Assembly (NCBI RefSeq): GCF_003112535.1
Contig: NZ_BEWA01000026.1
Coordinates: forward strand, 44,524 to 108,523
Direction: 5' to 3'
DNA: 64,000 nt
Source: Streptomyces rishiriensis
GTDB lineage: Bacteria > Actinomycetota > Actinomycetes > Streptomycetales > Streptomycetaceae
The notes beneath the pieces were generated by a model. It searched no databases, had not been told where the DNA came from, and saw nothing but the letters and a program-made list of their open reading frames with translations. The translations under genes were made by a program, and so were the position numbers. Positions 61,540 through 64,000 of the stretch are shown here, piece after piece; position 1 is the first letter of the stretch, and each line of letters starts with the position of its first letter.

Positions 61540-61858
61540 CCCCCACCCCATCGTTCGTGTGTGCGCACGGCGCCGGCGGCGCGTACGGCTGTGTCTCGCC
61601 AGGTCCTCCCGTGGCGCGCTGTGCGGCGCCGGAGTCCTGTGGTTCTGCGTTCGGGGCACGACGATACGGCGTCGTCTCGACGTCCTGGACCGCAAACGGA
61701 TCGCACCGTACCCCGCGGCGTCCCCATGATCGGAAAACAGGGGTCCCGCAGAGCGGCAAGATTCAGCCATCCGATGGCAAAGAAGCGATGCTCCGACACG
61801 GTCCGCATCGCGGTCGGCCCGTGCCCTACCCTGGCTCCCTGGTGACTTGGGGGGCGAC
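61540..61858. other. divergent intergenic region
   Basis: 319 bases between the DUF1906 gene and a small membrane protein. No gene, hairpin or promoter recognised beyond a GGGGGG ribosome binding site before 61859. Confidence 0.5.
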
Positions 61859-62248
61859 ATGACGATGCCGACGACGGCGACGGGCGAGGACAGACGGCTG
61901 GAGGGCGGCTGGTTCCAGCGGCTGGCCTGGACGGCCCTGGTGTGGGGTTCACTGGGCTTCCTCGCGTGGGTGCCCTTCCTGTACGTGGCGATCCGCCGCG
62001 GGCTGCCCTCCGACTGGACGGCCGTCGGCGCGTTCTCCCTGTACGAGTGCGTGATCGTGACCATGACGGCGGTCTCGGACACCGACGACGCGGACGCCTA
62101 CTTCGGCGTCACGTTCCTGACGGCCCTGGTGACGGCGACGGTGCTGCTGCTGTTCGCGGTCTTCGACCGGAAGTCCCAGCAGCCGGCCCCGGCGTACGGG
62201 GCGGCGCAGGCCAACCCCTACCAGCAGGGTTACCCCTACGGGCGGTAG
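61859..62248 (+). CDS. small membrane protein, unknown function
   Basis: 129 residues from ATG 61859 (GGGGGGCGAC upstream). Three hydrophobic helices (LAWTALVWGSLGFLAWVPFLYVAI, an intermediate one, and FLTALVTATVLLLFAVF) and a Pro/Gln/Tyr-rich C-terminal tail ANPYQQGYPYGR. No family recognised. Confidence 0.75.
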   Translation: MTMPTTATGEDRRLEGGWFQRLAWTALVWGSLGFLAWVPFLYVAIRRGLPSDWTAVGAFSLYECVIVTMTAVSDTDDADAYFGVTFLTALVTATVLLLFAVFDRKSQQPAPAYGAAQANPYQQGYPYGR

Positions 62249-62332
62249 CCGTGGCGGCCGCTGCCGCCGGGGCGTCGACGCCGGGGCAGTGCGGCGCCAC
62301 GCGCGGGGAGACCCCGGCCGGCAGCCGGGGCT

Positions 62333-62851
62333 TCAGCCCGCGTGGAAGCGCCCCGGCGCCTTCGTGGGGTTGCCGCCGACGGGGAGCCTCTGGCCGGGGC
62401 AGGTCGTCAGGACCTTCTCCATGGCGGACTTCTCGGCCTCGGTGACCCACAGTTCGTACTTCTTCTTCACCGCGACCTGCGCCGCGACGTACGTGCACCG
62501 GTAGCCCTTGTCGGGCGGCAGCCAGGTCGCCGTGTCGCCGTCGCCCTTGGAGCGGTTGGTGCTCGCGTCCACCGCCAGCAGGTTGAGCGGGTCGTTGGCG
62601 AGGGCTATCCGCTTGCCCGCGTCCCAGTACTTGGCGCCCTTCTGCCAGGCGTCGGACAGCGCGACCATGTGGTCGATGTCGACCTTGCTGCTGCCCCGCC
62701 GGTAGGTCACCTCCTTGCCCGAGTACGGGTCGGACTCCAGCACGCCGTAGGACACCTTGCAGTGGCCGCCGGTGAACCTCACCCGGGCCAGGTCGCGCTT
62801 GAGGATGTCGTCCCGGGTTATCTCTATCTCCCTCGTCCATGTGATGCACAT
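62333..62851 (-). pseudogene. HNH endonuclease-family protein, 5'-truncated at element junction
   Basis: 172 residues if started at 62851. Conserved HNH domain: ITRDDILKRDLARVRF, DPYSGKEVTYRRG, the catalytic VDIDHMVALSDAWQKGAKYW, NDPLNLLAVDASTNRSKGDGD, TWLPP and YRCTYVAAQVAVKKKYELWVT. In complete relatives TRDDILKRDL is preceded by a signal peptide and about 60-90 residues ending in a Cys; here it is preceded only by MCITWTREIE, from less GC-rich DNA. I infer loss of the 5' part at about 62815-62830, beside an integrase. Residual function is doubtful; it might still be expressed from the element side. Confidence 0.72.
62812..62832. other. putative attachment-site junction
   Basis: Where the HNH reading frame departs from its family (around gggttatctct) and base composition drops. 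Probable attL/attR core within the HNH gene, next to the integrase. Inferred from the broken frame only. Confidence 0.45.
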
Positions 62852-62910
62852 GAGGCACAGCCGTAACTCATTCCTGTCCCTCGCCGTTATCAGTCACGCC
62901 ATGAGGCACA
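62849..62910. repeat. direct repeats upstream of integrase
   Basis: catgaggcaca occurs at 62849-62859 and 62900-62910; gcacatgag overlaps both. An inverted cctgtccc / gggacagg pair (about 62872 and 62923) also flanks the integrase start. Could be Int arm-type or Xis sites. Confidence 0.5.
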
Positions 62911-62941
62911 TGAGTGACATCGGGGACAGGGAGAAGATTCC

Positions 62942-64000
62942 GTGACGTTACGCACAGAGAAGGCCGTATCGCCCATCACCGGAGAGATCACCTGGCTTTT
63001 GGTCGACGAGGAGACGTACGCGCCTCATCCCGAGGCCCGCGAGTTCTCCCTGTATCTGCGTGGAGCCGGTCGATCGCCACAGACACAGCGCGCGTACATC
63101 CCCAGAATCAGTCGCTTCCTCAACTGGTGCGCGGAGCGAGGCACCGACTGGAAGACCGTCCGACTCGGGGACATGAGCCGGTTCAAGTTCCACATTCAGC
63201 GGACACCGACACGCCATGGGCGGCCTCCGTCCGGCAAGACAGTCAACGCCACACTCACTGCGGTGTGCGAGTTCCTCCGCTTCTGCGCGGTCCAAGGCCA
63301 TGTGGATCACGAGGTCGCAGCGCGCCTCAGCGAACCGCGCTTCCTCACCCATGCCCCGGCCGGCTTCGACCCCGGCGAGGGTGGCCAGCATTTGATGGTC
63401 AAAGCCCGTGTCCTCAAAATGCCGGAGATCGAGCGGGCACCACAGACTCTCACCGGTGCCCAAATGGATCAGATTCTCGATGCCGCTCGCACCGCGCGTG
63501 ACCGGCTGCTGCTGACCGTCCTGGTGGAGGCGGGCCTCCGCATCGGCGAAGCCCTCGGGCTGCGGCGTGAGGACATGCACCTACTCCCGGACTCCACGCA
63601 TCTCGGCTGCCGGACCGGTGGCGCCCACCTGCACGTCCGCCCCCGCCAGAACAACGAGAACGGGGCGCGCGCCAAGGCTGGCCGGCACCGTGCGGTGCCC
63701 CTCGCTCAGACCGCCGTTCACCGGTACCGCGAGTATCTGGCCGAGCGGGAAGACGTTTCCGGGGCGGCAGGCTGTGACTACGTGTTCGTGAATCTCGTCG
63801 GCGGCTGGGCGGGCCGTCCGATGTCGTACTCGAACGCGAAACAGGTCATCGAGCGCATCGGTGACCGTTGCGGCCTGCGTGCCCGGCCGCACATGATGCG
63901 GCACACAGCGGCAACCCGCTGGATCCGCAGTGGTGTGGCACCCGATGTCGTACAGACCTTGCTGGGGCATGCGTCGTCGGCCAGCACTGCTGTCTATCTC
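62942..64000 (+). CDS. tyrosine recombinase/integrase, 3' end outside window
   Basis: 353 residues visible, no stop before the window end. GTG 62942 is the first in-frame start after a stop at 62915, with GGGAGA upstream. N-terminal SAM-like core-binding domain (EFSLYLRGAGRSPQTQRAYIPRISRFLNWC), catalytic domain with Arg200 (EAGLRIGEAL), H317-x2-R320 (HMMRHTAATR), His343 (LLGHASS) and Tyr352 (TAVYL), the pentad nearly complete. Codon 3 is TTA (62948-62950), requiring bldA tRNA. Codons such as AAA, CTA, GTA and TTG are more frequent than in neighbours. Int of an integrative element or prophage. Confidence 0.93.
   Translation, partial: MTLRTEKAVSPITGEITWLLVDEETYAPHPEAREFSLYLRGAGRSPQTQRAYIPRISRFLNWCAERGTDWKTVRLGDMSRFKFHIQRTPTRHGRPPSGKTVNATLTAVCEFLRFCAVQGHVDHEVAARLSEPRFLTHAPAGFDPGEGGQHLMVKARVLKMPEIERAPQTLTGAQMDQILDAARTARDRLLLTVLVEAGLRIGEALGLRREDMHLLPDSTHLGCRTGGAHLHVRPRQNNENGARAKAGRHRAVPLAQTAVHRYREYLAEREDVSGAAGCDYVFVNLVGGWAGRPMSYSNAKQVIERIGDRCGLRARPHMMRHTAATRWIRSGVAPDVVQTLLGHASSASTAVYL

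Overview
The window is very GC-rich, with short intergenic gaps, GTG and TTG starts, GGAGG-type ribosome binding sites and several translationally coupled gene pairs. Together with a tRNA-Leu(UAA) gene (bldA), a SigB-type sigma factor locus, Rpf-like secreted hydrolases and LAXTG/LPXTG surface proteins, this points to a Streptomyces chromosome. From memory the gene order resembles the S. coelicolor segment from purE/purK through hut, bldA, ndh and eno to the rpf genes. Almost everything looks like core chromosome; only the last kilobase has a mobile character.

Layout. 1-2.1 kb: purE (cut by the window edge), purK and a GtrA-like membrane protein. 2.2-4.3 kb: a two-component system. 4.8-6.3 kb: a POT peptide transporter. 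6.4-10.6 kb: a four-gene minus-strand operon for secreted or membrane-anchored proteins, two with sortase signals. 11.3-13.6 kb: an anti-sigma factor, an antagonist and a divergent SigB-family sigma factor. 14-16.7 kb: a sigma-like/zinc-finger/lectin fusion and a DMT exporter. 16.7-22.4 kb: a histidine-utilisation operon (hutU, M20 amidohydrolase, hutF, hutI). 22.8-25.1 kb: a roadblock-protein operon. 25.2-31.8 kb: a membrane protein, an RpiR regulator and a histidine-lyase-like enzyme with an altered MIO motif, divergent from a quaternary-ammonium-type ABC importer.

31.9-41.3 kb: an SDR and its MmyB-type regulator, cystathionine beta-synthase, an SGNH hydrolase, a thiolase, small unknown proteins and a Bax-inhibitor-1 protein. 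41.5-43 kb: pobA with a clear operator, and bldA. 43.3-48.7 kb: an ABC exporter pair, a cyclopropane-fatty-acid-synthase-like enzyme and a Uma2 nuclease. 48.9-54.3 kb: ndh with two candidate Rex operators, a Ppx/GppA phosphatase, DUF501, a DivIC-like protein and enolase. 54.6-56.8 kb: two Rpf-like proteins, the first behind a ydaO-type c-di-AMP riboswitch. 57-62.2 kb: a P450, a MazG protein, a SurA-like lipoprotein, a DUF1906 glycoside hydrolase and a small membrane protein.

62.3-64 kb: an HNH endonuclease gene missing its 5' part, directly beside a tyrosine recombinase that runs off the window. I read this as the edge of an integrated element whose attachment site lies inside the HNH gene. 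The integrase carries a TTA codon at position 3, the only one I found in any gene here, so its translation should depend on the bldA tRNA encoded 20 kb away.
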